A stretch of 39,563 nt of DNA from Deltaproteobacteria bacterium (lineage in GTDB: Bacteria; Desulfobacterota; Binatia; Binatales; Binataceae): contig JAJZAI010000034.1 in the NCBI GenBank assembly GCA_021799495.1, forward strand, positions 1-39,563, written 5' to 3'. Under the pieces are notes generated by a model. It was not told the DNA's origin, ran no database searches, and was given only the letters and a program-made list of their open reading frames with translations. Made by a program: the position numbers and the translations under genes. Shown here piece after piece: positions 15,528-24,455 of this stretch. The first letter of the stretch is position 1. Each line of letters opens with the position of its first letter.

Positions 15528-16496
15528 TTATTCGAGCCGCAGCGCGCGCGCTTCGCCGCTGGCGAGCGCCGCGGATGCGCCGCATTCCTTGCCGCCTTCG
15601 AATTGTACGCTCGAAACGAGCACGCCGCCCGTTCCGGCCGCGACTTCGAGCGCGCCGCCGGCCGCTTCTCCAACAATCGCGCCGGGCGTTCCGCGCACTC
15701 CGGTTTCATGCGCGATCGCGGCGCGCCAAACATAAAGTTTGCGTCCATCCGCATAGCAAAAGGCGCCGGGGTAGGGATGCGTCACGGCGCGGACCAAATC
15801 GCAGATACGCCGTGCCGGCCATGTCCAATCGATGCGTCCGTCCTCGGGGCGGCGCCGGCCGAAGTAGCTGCCCGCGGCCAGATTCTGGGGCCGGCGCGGC
15901 GCCAGTCCGGCGACGATGAGCGGATGGTATTCGCGAATCAACGCGGCGCCGATTGGAATGATCTTGCGATAGAGCGTCAGTGCCGTGTCGTCGTCGGCGA
16001 TCTCGATCGCGCGCTGCGCGACGATATCGCCGGCGTCGGCGCGCGCGACCATGTGATGCAGCGTGACGCCCGCTTCGCGCTCGCCGTTGACCAGCATCCA
16101 GTTCACAGGAGCCCGGCCGCGATACTTCGGCAGCATCGAGCCGTGCACGTTGTACGCGCCCAGCGGCGCGATTCGCAGCACGGCCTCGTCGATCAGATTG
16201 CGATAATAAAAAGAATAAATCACGGCTGGCGCGAATTCGCGGATGCGCGCGGCCTCGGCGGCGCCGATTCGTTCCGGCGTGAACGCCGGTATTCCGTGCG
16301 TCGCGGCCAGTTCCGCGCACGAACGCCACCAGATTTCCTCGCCGGGCGCGTCGCGATGCGTGTACAGGGCGGCGATCGGAGCGCCGAGCGCGAGCAGTTC
16401 CGCCATGCAGGCGTATCCCATCTCGTGGTACGCGAAGATCACGCATCGCGCGCGGCCCGCGGCCGCCGCCGCGCTCGATGCGCCGGTCAGGGTCAT
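15528..16496 (-). CDS. arnA: UDP-Ara4N formyltransferase (ArnA N-domain, stand-alone)
   Basis: Formyl-tetrahydrofolate-dependent formyltransferase, 322 aa, matching the N-terminal half of ArnA. Marks are F-A-Y-H-E-M-G (21-27), S-F-Y-Y-R-N-L-I, the active-site Asn116 and His118 in N-V-H-G-S-M-L-P-K-Y-R-G-R-A-P, and Asp154 in R-A-D-A-G-D-I-V-A-Q. F-G-R-R and a W-P-A-R-R-I-C-D-L-V-R-A-V-T-H-P-Y-P-G-A-F stretch follow. The start codon overlaps the arnC stop as ATGA, so translation is coupled. It lacks the dehydrogenase half, which is the next gene. About 15 extra N-terminal residues precede the usual ArnA start. Confidence 0.93.
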   Translation of the reverse strand: MTLTGASSAAAAAGRARCVIFAYHEMGYACMAELLALGAPIAALYTHRDAPGEEIWWRSCAELAATHGIPAFTPERIGAAEAARIREFAPAVIYSFYYRNLIDEAVLRIAPLGAYNVHGSMLPKYRGRAPVNWMLVNGEREAGVTLHHMVARADAGDIVAQRAIEIADDDTALTLYRKIIPIGAALIREYHPLIVAGLAPRRPQNLAAGSYFGRRRPEDGRIDWTWPARRICDLVRAVTHPYPGAFCYADGRKLYVWRAAIAHETGVRGTPGAIVGEAAGGALEVAAGTGGVLVSSVQFEGGKECGASAALASGEARALRLE

Positions 16497-17506
16497 CCGT
16501 GGGTGCGCGGCGCGGACGGCTCCCCGGAATCGCCGCGATGGATCGCGCGGACGATATAATTCGGGCGGCGCCGCACTTCGATATAGATTCGGCCGACATA
16601 TTCGCCGATCAGGCCGAGCGCCAGGAACATCAGGCCGACGAAGAAAAACAGCACCGCGAACAGGGTCCAGAGCGCGCCCTCCTGCTGCGGGCCGTAGATG
16701 AATCGATGGGCCATCAGGACGGCCGCGAAAATCGCGTCAAGCATGAAGATGCCGATTCCGGTCAGGCTGAGCGCCCGCATCGGCAGCATCGAGAAGCCCG
16801 TAATGAGGTTGAGGCTGAGATGCGCAAGGCTGAAAAGATTGTATTTCGATTCGCCGGCCGCGCGTTCGGCGTGCTCGACCGGGATTTCCGCCACGCGCTT
16901 GGCGAAAGTGTTCGCGAGCGCCGGGACGAAGGCGGCCTTCTCGTCGCATTCGACCACCGTGTCGATAATGTGGCGGCGATAGGCGCGCAGCATGCATCCG
17001 TAGTCGTGCATCGGCACGCCGACGATCGCGGAAGTCACGCGGTTTTGCAGGCGCGACGCGAGCCGGCGGTAGGTGCGGTCCTGCCGCTCCTCGCGCCATC
17101 CGCCGACGACGTCGTTGCCGGCGTCAATTGCCGCGATCAGTTTGGGAATTTCCTCCGGCGGGTTTTGCAGGTCGGCGTCAAGCGTGACGACGATATCGCC
17201 GGCGCAGTTGCGAAAGCCGGCGAGAATCGCCGAATGCTGGCCGAAATTGCGCGCCAACTCGATCACGCGGACACGCGGATCATCGGCCGCGAAAGCGCGC
17301 AGGATTTCGAGCGAGTTGTCGGCCGAGCCGTCATCGACGAAAACCGCCTCGCAGGCGCGGCCGAACGCGGAGATAACCGGTTCGAGCCGGGACCAGAGCG
17401 CGTGCAGGTTGGCCGCTTCGTTATAAACCGGAATTACGATCGAAATCTCGGGCGCGGGATTCGCCGCGGCGCCGCTCAGGCGGGAGATTTTTCCTGCAAC
17501 GCTCAA
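16493..17506 (-). CDS. arnC: undecaprenyl-phosphate Ara4FN transferase
   Basis: Family 2 glycosyltransferase, 337 aa, moving formylated Ara4N from UDP to undecaprenyl phosphate at the inner membrane. It shows I-S-I-V-I-P-V-Y-N-E (21-30), V-F-V-D-D-G-S (56-61), the metal-binding D-A-D (110-112) followed by L-Q-N-P-P-E-E-I-P, and D-Y-G-C-M-L-R-A-Y. Two C-terminal membrane segments (about 240-262 and 275-300) are typical of ArnC/GtrB. The start appears to be TTG at 17506, immediately after a stop codon, with AAGG upstream. A dolichyl-phosphate-mannose-synthase-type specificity is the alternative, but the arn context argues for ArnC. It is the first gene of the minus-strand arn operon seen here. 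Confidence 0.91.
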   Translation of the reverse strand: MSVAGKISRLSGAAANPAPEISIVIPVYNEAANLHALWSRLEPVISAFGRACEAVFVDDGSADNSLEILRAFAADDPRVRVIELARNFGQHSAILAGFRNCAGDIVVTLDADLQNPPEEIPKLIAAIDAGNDVVGGWREERQDRTYRRLASRLQNRVTSAIVGVPMHDYGCMLRAYRRHIIDTVVECDEKAAFVPALANTFAKRVAEIPVEHAERAAGESKYNLFSLAHLSLNLITGFSMLPMRALSLTGIGIFMLDAIFAAVLMAHRFIYGPQQEGALWTLFAVLFFFVGLMFLALGLIGEYVGRIYIEVRRRPNYIVRAIHRGDSGEPSAPRTHG

Positions 17507-17637
17507 TTAGGCCTTCGCTAAACCGCTTGAATTTTCGATTCTGGCGCGTCCGGCGCGTTCATACAACCGTCGAGCGGCGCCGCTGGATATTGTGTCAGAC
17601 GCCGCGCCGCGGCTAAAGATTCCGCCAGCCGGGGCGG

Positions 17638-17666
17638 TTGACCAAGCTCACGATGGCTCGTAGATT
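17638..17666 (+). promoter_or_regulatory. promoter of arnT
   Basis: TTGACC (17638-17643), a 17-base spacer and TAGATT (17661-17666) make a convincing housekeeping promoter. Initiation seven bases later would fall at about 17673, only three bases before the GTG start of arnT, so the mRNA may be leaderless or nearly so. No PmrA-type CTTAA direct repeat was found in the arnC-arnT interval. Confidence 0.55.
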
Positions 17667-17675
17667 CGGGGGTTC

Positions 17676-19475
17676 GTGAGCCGCCAGCGCCGCGCCGCTC
17701 TGATCGGCGCAATCTTCGCCGTCGCAGTGACGATATTTCTCGCCGGACTGGGCCGCCCGCCATTGTTCGAGCCTGACGAGGGCCGTTATGCCGAGGTCGC
17801 GCGCGAGATGCTGGCGGGGGGCGACTTCGTTACTCCGCGCAACGATTTCGTGCGGTATTTCGAGAAGCCGCCGCTGGTCTATTGGACCACCGCCGCGGCG
17901 ATACGAGTTTTCGGACGTGACGAATTCGCCGCGCGCCTGCAAGCGGCGATCTTCAGCGCGGGCCAAGTAGCGGTAACCGCCGACCTCGGCGCCGCGATGT
18001 TCGGTTTGCCGGCCGGCGTGCTCGGCGCGGCCGCATTGATGCTGAGTCCGTTGTTTTTCGCGTTCGCCCGGTTCGCGACGCCGGATCCGGCGCTGGCGTT
18101 CTTCATGACCGCGGCGCTCGCGATATTCTGGCGCGCGGCCCATCCGCCGGGCTTCGCCACGCGCCGATCGCGCAACCTGATGCTTGGAGCGGCGGCGATG
18201 CTCGCACTGGGCACGCTGGCGAAGGGGCCGGTCGCGTTGGCGCTCGTTGGAGCGATCGCCTTGGCGTGGCTGGTACAGCAGGGGCGGGTCCGGGACGCCA
18301 TACGGGCGCCATGGATCGGATGCATCGCCGTGTATCTGGCGCTGGTGGTTCCGTGGTTTGCTTTGGCTGCCTATCGCAACCCCGGATTTCTCAGTTTTTT
18401 CATTATTCACGAACATCTCCATCGTTACCTCGACAATAACGAGCATCAGTGGGGGCCATGGTTTTTCATCCCGATCGTGATTGGCGGGGCATGGCCGTGG
18501 GTATTTTTTGTTCCGTTCGCATTCGATGCAGGTCGCCAAGAGTCACTCTCCGCGACTGAAGCCGCCGAGGACGGGAATCCGCTGGAATTTTCAAAATTGT
18601 GTTTGAAAAGCGCGAAGATTGGACCGGCGATCGCCTATTTATCCATCTGGTTCAGCGTTATTTTCGTCTTTTTTTCGATTCCAGCATCGAAACTTGGCGA
18701 GTATATCCTGCCCGCATTTCCGTCTGTGGCGATCCTGAGCGGTCTGGGTCTGACGCGGCTTCCACGATTCGGTCACAAACTGCGGACCGAGATTCTATTC
18801 GTGCTTGCAACAATCAATATTGTGCTGACGGTAGCGGTAACGGTGGCAGCCTTCGAGATCCGCCGGTCTCTGGTCGTGGCGATCGGAAACGACGCAATCG
18901 TCGCGGCGGGTGCACTTGCCGTCGTGTCGCTTGCGGCATTGGCGATCGCTTGGCTAAGGCGTGAGGCGGTGACGGTTTGGCCGATCGCGGGGGCGCTGGC
19001 GATCGGCATGATGGTCGTGCTGGGCGCGATGGCAAAGGCGCGGGAAGATGCGGAACCGTTCACTTCGTGTCGCAAGCTCGCGCACGACGTTTCGCCGTAT
19101 CTGGACGCCGGATGCGTCCTGGCTTCGTATCGGCATCAGATTCAAGCGTTGCCGTTCTATCTCGAGAAGCGCGAAGTTCTGATCGGATATCGGGGCGAGC
19201 TGGCGCCATTCGGCGACAGCGCCGATGCGGCTCCAACCTTTATTCCGACCGATCGGCGTTTGGCCGGCGAATGGTCGTCGCGGCCGTGCGTCGTGGTTAT
19301 TGCGGATCAACGCGATGTAACTCATTTGGAGGCGTTGCTGAAGCCGGCTCCAACGATCATCGGACGCGAAGGAAAGAAAGTGGCGCTGTACAAAGGATCG
19401 ATGGCGTCTTCCGGCCGGGGATCGTCGGCACGTCCGAACTTAATCGAGCATTTTCCCGGCAGGCCGGACGAGTAA
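17676..19475 (+). CDS. arnT: ArnT-like family 39 glycosyltransferase (lipid A Ara4N transferase)
   Basis: Integral membrane glycosyltransferase, 599 aa, that would transfer Ara4N from undecaprenyl phosphate to lipid A on the periplasmic face. After the first membrane helix comes F-E-P-D-E-G-R-Y-A-E-V-A-R-E-M (31-45) with the acidic pair Asp34/Glu35. F-E-K-P-P-L-V-Y-W follows; both are hallmarks of ArnT/PMT proteins. Many membrane segments and a soluble C-terminal part follow. It starts at GTG 17676, the only start that keeps the first helix. It diverges from arnC. Other GT39 acceptors are possible, but its position beside arnC, arnA and arnD supports ArnT. Confidence 0.88.
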   Translation: MSRQRRAALIGAIFAVAVTIFLAGLGRPPLFEPDEGRYAEVAREMLAGGDFVTPRNDFVRYFEKPPLVYWTTAAAIRVFGRDEFAARLQAAIFSAGQVAVTADLGAAMFGLPAGVLGAAALMLSPLFFAFARFATPDPALAFFMTAALAIFWRAAHPPGFATRRSRNLMLGAAAMLALGTLAKGPVALALVGAIALAWLVQQGRVRDAIRAPWIGCIAVYLALVVPWFALAAYRNPGFLSFFIIHEHLHRYLDNNEHQWGPWFFIPIVIGGAWPWVFFVPFAFDAGRQESLSATEAAEDGNPLEFSKLCLKSAKIGPAIAYLSIWFSVIFVFFSIPASKLGEYILPAFPSVAILSGLGLTRLPRFGHKLRTEILFVLATINIVLTVAVTVAAFEIRRSLVVAIGNDAIVAAGALAVVSLAALAIAWLRREAVTVWPIAGALAIGMMVVLGAMAKAREDAEPFTSCRKLAHDVSPYLDAGCVLASYRHQIQALPFYLEKREVLIGYRGELAPFGDSADAAPTFIPTDRRLAGEWSSRPCVVVIADQRDVTHLEALLKPAPTIIGREGKKVALYKGSMASSGRGSSARPNLIEHFPGRPDE

Positions 19476-19583
19476 ACCTGCTGCGCCGCAATATATCTAT
19501 GGATTTATGCGCTTGGTTGCTGGAAACTCGGGATCGAGCGGATTTGATGCTCCTTCAAATTCAAGAGGCGCGTAGAGCATCCG

Positions 19584-20279
19584 GTGAGCGATAAAGACGC
19601 AGATACGGCGGTGGAGTCTCAATCTCCGGAAAATTCCGACCGTAGGTCCAAAGTTTCGGAGGCCGACGGTGAAACACGGCCGGCCGCATCGGCCGGCCCG
19701 CCCGCGGGCGCGGCGGATCGTGCGGGCAAAATGAGCGCAAAGCCCGCCGGCGCGCCGGCGGCGCAACGCGAGGAGCCGGCGTCGTTGGGGGCGGATTTGA
19801 CCAGAGTGCGCGAGCGGCGCGGGCGCTCCCGCGAGGACGTCGCCAGCGAGACGCATATTCCCGCGAACTACGTCCGGATGATCGAGAGCGACGATTACTC
19901 AATGATCGCCGATCAGCTCTACATGCTGCCGTTTGTCCGACGCTATGCCGCCTTCCTTGGCATGGATGAGGACGAAGTCGCGATGCGGTTTGTCCGCGAG
20001 GTGCAGCGCGCGGACAACAATCCGCCCTCGCGGCTGGATCATCCGCTGGGCGGCGGCGTGCGCAAGCGCTCGCGCCGATCCGGTATGTTCATGGTTGCGC
20101 TCGCGATCCTGGTGATTGTCATCGGACTTTATTTCTATTTTTCACCGCATCACGGTCCGGTCAGCGACGCGCTTTCGTCCGGACCGTTCCATCCCGCCGC
20201 GGCGCCGGGTCCGGCGGGAGCCAACGGCGGCGCGCAGGCCGCGCCGGCGGGAAGTTCACCCGCGCCGCAAAATCCTTGA
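19584..20279 (+). CDS. RodZ-like membrane-anchored helix-turn-helix protein
   Basis: 231 aa from GTG 19584. A disordered Ala/Pro/Glu-rich N-terminus (1-66) leads into an Xre/RodZ-type HTH domain (about 68-138: L-T-R-V-R-E-R-R-G then Y-V-R-M-I-E-S-D-D-Y). A basic juxtamembrane patch (K-R-S-R-R-S), one membrane helix (168-187) and a short Pro/Ala-rich tail end the protein. This layout is that of RodZ, which links MreB to the envelope, but the periplasmic domain is very short. The start is preceded by no good ribosome-binding site, and the 7-bp repeat GATGCTC/GAGCATC could fold over this region. An in-frame ATG at residue 50 is the alternative. Confidence 0.75.
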   Translation: MSDKDADTAVESQSPENSDRRSKVSEADGETRPAASAGPPAGAADRAGKMSAKPAGAPAAQREEPASLGADLTRVRERRGRSREDVASETHIPANYVRMIESDDYSMIADQLYMLPFVRRYAAFLGMDEDEVAMRFVREVQRADNNPPSRLDHPLGGGVRKRSRRSGMFMVALAILVIVIGLYFYFSPHHGPVSDALSSGPFHPAAAPGPAGANGGAQAAPAGSSPAPQNP

Positions 20280-20422
20280 ATCGAAAATGCGGTCCAGGCT
20301 TCGCGGATGCGTAATCAGAGCTTAGTGAAACACGGCCTTTCGGCGCAAATTTCTTGCACGCGCGAAGATCATGGTTAACCATTGATTTGGTGGCCCGTGG
20401 TCAAACGGAGGTGCCAAGCGTA

Positions 20423-20878
20423 ATGGCGCGTGAAGTTCGGGCGTGGACGCCGTTTCGGGAAATGGATCGGTTTAGCCGTGAATTCGACGATTTGCTGGAT
20501 CGCTTTTGGGGTGGGCGAGGCCCGCATCGGCGCGAGGCGGATCAGATTCCGGCGCTGGAGTCCTATATCGAGGGCGATAATTTGGTGATTCGCGCCGATC
20601 TGCCCGGCGTCGATCCCAAAGATGTCGAAATAACGGTTACCGGCGACGAACTGCGCATCAGCGGCAAACGCGAAGGGACGAGCGAAGAAAAATCCCGCGA
20701 TTTTTACCATCGCGAGGTTCGTTACGGACGGTTTGAGCGGATCGTGCGCCTGCCCGAAGGCGTCAAGAGCGAAGCAATCAAGGCATCGTTTCGCAACGGC
20801 GTGCTCGAATTGAGCGCCCGCATCCCCGAGCAGAACCGAACGCGCAAGGTTCCAATCGACATCGCGCTGAAATCCTGA
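20423..20878 (+). CDS. small heat shock protein, Hsp20/alpha-crystallin family
   Basis: ATP-independent holdase chaperone, 151 aa from the ATG at 20423 (CGGAGG about 11 bases upstream). The N-terminal P-F-R-E-M-D-R-F-S-R-E-F-D-D-L-L-D segment is typical. The alpha-crystallin domain (about 45-140) includes R-A-D-L-P-G-V-D-P-K-D-V-E-I-T-V, G-R-F-E-R-I-V-R-L-P and the signature A-S-F-R-N-G-V-L-E-L. The 5' region holds a perfect palindrome, ATGGTTAACCAT (20371-20382), that could be a control site. No convincing CIRCE or sigma32 promoter was recognised. Confidence 0.95.
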   Translation: MAREVRAWTPFREMDRFSREFDDLLDRFWGGRGPHRREADQIPALESYIEGDNLVIRADLPGVDPKDVEITVTGDELRISGKREGTSEEKSRDFYHREVRYGRFERIVRLPEGVKSEAIKASFRNGVLELSARIPEQNRTRKVPIDIALKS

Positions 20879-20999
20879 ATTTTTGAACCGGCGGCTGTCA
20901 GGATGCGCCGCGTGCGGAAGCCATGCGTCGATGTGGGCTTTTTGCCCGCATGAGGATCGCTTGCTAGGATCGCGGCTCAATTCGACCATGGAGATCGAC

Positions 21000-21476
21000 A
21001 TGGCAGAGAAATCATCCATCGAAGAACCGCAGGCCGCCGCTCCCGCGTTCCGCTTCGACACCACGAATATCGAGTGGAAAGACTTTCTGACCGAAGGAAC
21101 CTACTACAGGATTCTGGACGTCAATCTTGAGGCGCACAGCGCCGACATGCTGGTGAAGTTCGATCCCGGCGCGCGTTGCCTTTACCATCGCCACGTCGCG
21201 CCGACGACCACGCTGGTGCTCGAAGGGGCGCTGCACGTGTTCGACCAGACCGCGAACGGCGTGGTCGAAAAGATCAAGCCGGCCGGAACGTTCTCAAGCG
21301 GCGCGGAGAACGAAATTCATATCGAAGGCGGCGGCGATGACGGCGCGGTGGTCTATTTCAGCATGCGCGGCGCCGACGATCGCATCTATGATTTGCTCGA
21401 TACCGATTTCAGCCTGCGCAAGGCGATAACGGTTCAGGATTTCGCGAAGGACTTCGCCCGCTGGACGAAACCATAA
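21000..21476 (+). CDS. cupin domain protein (ChrR-like)
   Basis: Single-domain cupin, 158 aa from the ATG at 21000; a GGAG six bases upstream favours it over the ATG at 20988. The first cupin motif is recognisable in F-D-P-G-A-R-C-L-Y-H-R-H with L-V-L-E-G-A-L-H-V following. The second (P-A-G-T-F-S-S-G-A-E-N-E-I-H) provides another His. A mononuclear metal site is likely. The reaction is unknown; related proteins include dioxygenases, isomerases and anti-sigma ChrR sensors. It is convergent with the exporter gene. Confidence 0.8.
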   Translation: MAEKSSIEEPQAAAPAFRFDTTNIEWKDFLTEGTYYRILDVNLEAHSADMLVKFDPGARCLYHRHVAPTTTLVLEGALHVFDQTANGVVEKIKPAGTFSSGAENEIHIEGGGDDGAVVYFSMRGADDRIYDLLDTDFSLRKAITVQDFAKDFARWTKP

Positions 21477-21497
21477 ACAATCGAAACGGCATCTCTA

Positions 21498-23069
21498 TCA
21501 ATGCGCGGAGATGGAGCCGGATGAAGATTGCGGGCGGCGCATTATGAAGGCCACCGGCGTCAAGACGAAGAAGATGTAGGCGATGAGGCGGAAATCGTCC
21601 ACGAACGCCATCACCGCAGCCTGCCGCTCCAGTTCCGCATAGAGCATTCCGTAAAATGGCGCCGCGCCGTGGCGGGTGAAGCCGCCGATCATCGCGGAAT
21701 GCGCATGGCCCCACGCATAAAGGCGAAAGACGGTCAGGTTACCGCTCAGGTAGTTCTGATGAATCTGCGAGTGGCTTGAGACCATCGCGACCAGAATCGC
21801 GATTCCCACGCTGCCGCCCATCGTGCGCACCATGTTGAACAATCCCGACGCGGTGCCCATGTTCTCTTTCGAGACCGCGCCGAGGCTCAGGGTCGTCAGC
21901 GGGATGAAAATCAGGCCGGAGCCGATGCCGCGGTAGATGCCGGGAATGGCGATGTTCCAGAAATCGATTTGCGAATAAAAATGGGCCATCTGCCAGGTGC
22001 CGTAGCCTGCGATCAGGCATCCCGCCGCCACGAGGTAACGCGCGTCCACCAGATTGAACAGCCGGCCGGCCAAAATAATCGAAAGGAACGTGCCGGCGCT
22101 CTGGATCGACAGCACGAAGCCGGCAAGCAGTGGCGTGTAGCCGGCGATCTGCTGGCAATAAAGCGGGATCATCACGTACGTGCCGTACATCGCGAACATC
22201 ACGAGCGTGGTGATCACGGTGCCGACCGCGAAGGTTCGATTATTGAGGACGTGCAAATCGACGACCGGCTCGCGCGTGCGCAATTCCTGGATGACGAACA
22301 TCGCGATTCCAGCGACGCCGAGGATGGTCAGCGTGCGGATTGTTTCCGAGTCGAACCAGTCCAGGCGATCGCCCTTGTCGAGCATCACCTGCACGCATCC
22401 GACGCCGATGGCGAGGAAAACAATTCCGAGCCAGTCGATTCGTTTGATTCCGCGGCGGATGTACGCCGGATCATGGACGAACGTGACCACCATCAGCGCG
22501 GCGAGCAAGCCGATCGGCACGTTGATATAGAAAATCCAGCGCCAACTGTAGTTGTCGGTGATCCATCCGCCGAGCATCGGACCGGCCACCGGACCCAGCA
22601 TCATGCCGAGTCCCCATACCGACATCGCGACCGCCTGTTCTTCCGGCGGGAAGGTTTCCATCAGGATTGCCTGCGACATCGGCATCATTGCGCCGCCGCC
22701 GAGACCTTGCAGCACGCGAAAGACGATCAGCGTCGGTAGATTCGGCGACGCGCCCGCCATCAGCGAACTGAACACGAACAGCAAGATTGAGAACGTGAAA
22801 AACCGCTTGCGGCCGAAGAACGCTCCGCACCATCCGGTGAGCGGAATCACGATCGCGTTGGCGACGATATAGGAGGTGAGCACCCACGCGGCCTCATCGA
22901 CGCCGGCCGACAAGCTGCCGCGAATATGCAGCAGGGCGACGTTGGCGATCGTGGTGTCGAGCACCTCCATGATCGTCGCCAGCATCACGGCGACCGCTAT
23001 GAGCCATTTGTTCGACGGCTCGGCGATGCGCTCCGGAGGCGAATTGCTATGCGACGGTGCGGCTGCCAT
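21498..23069 (-). CDS. DHA2-family MFS drug exporter (EmrB/QacA-like)
   Basis: Major facilitator superfamily proton antiporter of the 14-helix DHA2 class, 523 aa. It begins with a polar N-terminus, then W-L-I-A-V-A-V-M-L-A-T-I-M-E-V-L-D-T-T-I-A-N-V as helix 1. The A-W-V-L-T-S-Y-I-V-A-N-A-I segment follows, then the motif-A-like loop G-R-K-R-F-F. Motif C is represented by G-P-V-A-G-P-M-L-G-G-W-I. EmrB normally works with an EmrA adaptor and an outer-membrane channel; neither is adjacent here. The start lacks a strong ribosome-binding site. The substrate is unknown. Confidence 0.93.
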   Translation of the reverse strand: MAAAPSHSNSPPERIAEPSNKWLIAVAVMLATIMEVLDTTIANVALLHIRGSLSAGVDEAAWVLTSYIVANAIVIPLTGWCGAFFGRKRFFTFSILLFVFSSLMAGASPNLPTLIVFRVLQGLGGGAMMPMSQAILMETFPPEEQAVAMSVWGLGMMLGPVAGPMLGGWITDNYSWRWIFYINVPIGLLAALMVVTFVHDPAYIRRGIKRIDWLGIVFLAIGVGCVQVMLDKGDRLDWFDSETIRTLTILGVAGIAMFVIQELRTREPVVDLHVLNNRTFAVGTVITTLVMFAMYGTYVMIPLYCQQIAGYTPLLAGFVLSIQSAGTFLSIILAGRLFNLVDARYLVAAGCLIAGYGTWQMAHFYSQIDFWNIAIPGIYRGIGSGLIFIPLTTLSLGAVSKENMGTASGLFNMVRTMGGSVGIAILVAMVSSHSQIHQNYLSGNLTVFRLYAWGHAHSAMIGGFTRHGAAPFYGMLYAELERQAAVMAFVDDFRLIAYIFFVLTPVAFIMRRPQSSSGSISAH

Positions 23070-23265
23070 CTAATGCGATCAAGGGATTGAAATTCCGATG
23101 CGGAACAGGGTCGCGCGAACCGAGGCGCGGGCGTGCGCCGGGGATGGGAGCGCGCGTCGGCATGGCCCGTAGAGCTTGCCCATGACTCTGACCCCGATGC
23201 AACCCCGAACTGGCTTGATTTCAGGCGGTTGTCCGTCTAGGGACGCGCGCGATATCCGCTGGCGG

Positions 23266-24426
23266 TCACGGGCCGGCAGCTCCGGCGCGGTAATAAACCA
23301 CGCCCTCCATCAGGCGGCGGGCCGTCCGGTAAACCGTGGCTTGACGCGCATGCCATCCGCGCTCCGCGCGCGAAACCTCCGCGTCAACCACGGTCACGCC
23401 GGACGGCTGGCCGATACGCACCGGCTCGGTGGGGTTATCCCCGGGTTTCGCAAGGCGATGCGCCAAGCTGCCGGGAATACGGGTGGAGACCGCCAGACAC
23501 ATCGCGCCGGTGAGCGGGACGGCGCGATGCGGCTGGCCGAGGGACATCATGCGGACGTGAATGTTGGTCTCGGACGCGGCGAGTTCCGCGCCCGATAGCG
23601 TGCGCGCGGCGCGCGGCGGCGCAATCGCGGCGACCTTCGGAATACTGGGAATTTTGCGGGCCGACTCGGCGTTGGGCGCGATTCCCATCCGCAGGCTCGC
23701 GGCGACGCGAATCGCTTCGAGCCGGGCGAGCAATTCCGGGCGCGCGTCGATCTCCTCCGGCATTTCGATTCCGGCCATGCCGAGCGCATCGGCCGCGACA
23801 AACACGCATGGATTCGCCGCATCGACGAGCGTGGCTTCGATTTCGCCGAGGCCATCCACGGAGAGCCGATCGGCTGGATTGCCGGTCGGGAGCAGGCGGC
23901 CGGTCGCGGCGCCGCCGGGATCGAGGAATTCAAGCCGAATCGGCGCGCCGCTGCCGGCGACGCCCGGCAATACGAAATCGCCATCGACGGCGGCGCGGCC
24001 GCCGTCCATCGCGAATCGCGCGACGATTAGTTTGCTGGTGTTGGTGTTGAAAATCCGGATGATCGCCGCGTCTTCGGCGCCGCGTACGAGTCCCTCATCG
24101 ACGGCGAACGGGCCGACGGCGGACGACATGTTGCCGCAGTTGCCGCGGTAATCGACGCTGGCGTCGCGGATGCCGACCTGAGCGAAAGTGTAATCGACGT
24201 CCGCGTCCGGATGGCTCGGCGGACCGATCACACAAATTTTCGAGAGTGACGAAATGCCGCCGCCCATTCCGTCGAGCTGGCGTCCGTTGGCGTCCGGACT
24301 GCCCATCAGGGCGAGAAAAATCGGCGTCCACAGTGCGCGTTCGCGCGGCAGATCTTCAGCCCGCAGCATCAGGGCGCGGCTCGTGCCGCCGCGCATGAAA
24401 ACCGCTTTCAGGCCAATTTGACGCAT
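23266..24426 (-). CDS. PrpF-family aconitate isomerase / 4-oxalomesaconate tautomerase-like protein
   Basis: 386 aa, diaminopimelate-epimerase fold. PrpF isomerises 2-methyl-trans-aconitate to the cis form; relatives tautomerise 4-oxalomesaconate. It shows M-R-G-G-T-S-R (11-17), D-G-M-G-G-G-I-S-S-L-S-K (52-63) and R-G-N-C-G-N-M-S-S-A-V-G-P-F-A. Lys63 and Cys97 are spaced as the catalytic Lys73 and Cys107 described for PrpF. It starts 29 bases after the flavoprotein gene at 24456 and is probably cotranscribed with it. The neighbouring PrpB-like lyase on the other strand supports a role in aconitate or methylaconitate chemistry. Confidence 0.9.
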   Translation of the reverse strand: MRQIGLKAVFMRGGTSRALMLRAEDLPRERALWTPIFLALMGSPDANGRQLDGMGGGISSLSKICVIGPPSHPDADVDYTFAQVGIRDASVDYRGNCGNMSSAVGPFAVDEGLVRGAEDAAIIRIFNTNTSKLIVARFAMDGGRAAVDGDFVLPGVAGSGAPIRLEFLDPGGAATGRLLPTGNPADRLSVDGLGEIEATLVDAANPCVFVAADALGMAGIEMPEEIDARPELLARLEAIRVAASLRMGIAPNAESARKIPSIPKVAAIAPPRAARTLSGAELAASETNIHVRMMSLGQPHRAVPLTGAMCLAVSTRIPGSLAHRLAKPGDNPTEPVRIGQPSGVTVVDAEVSRAERGWHARQATVYRTARRLMEGVVYYRAGAAGP

Positions 24427-24455
24427 CGTTGGAACTGCCCGCGGCGTTCCCGCAA

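Noticed and set aside
17518-17562. 14-codon frame upstream of arnC
   Set aside because: It is too short, with no Shine-Dalgarno and no sign of a regulatory peptide.
19499-19594. 31-codon frame just before the RodZ-like gene, overlapping its start
   Set aside because: It has no ribosome-binding site and no conservation to judge by; possible but unsupported.
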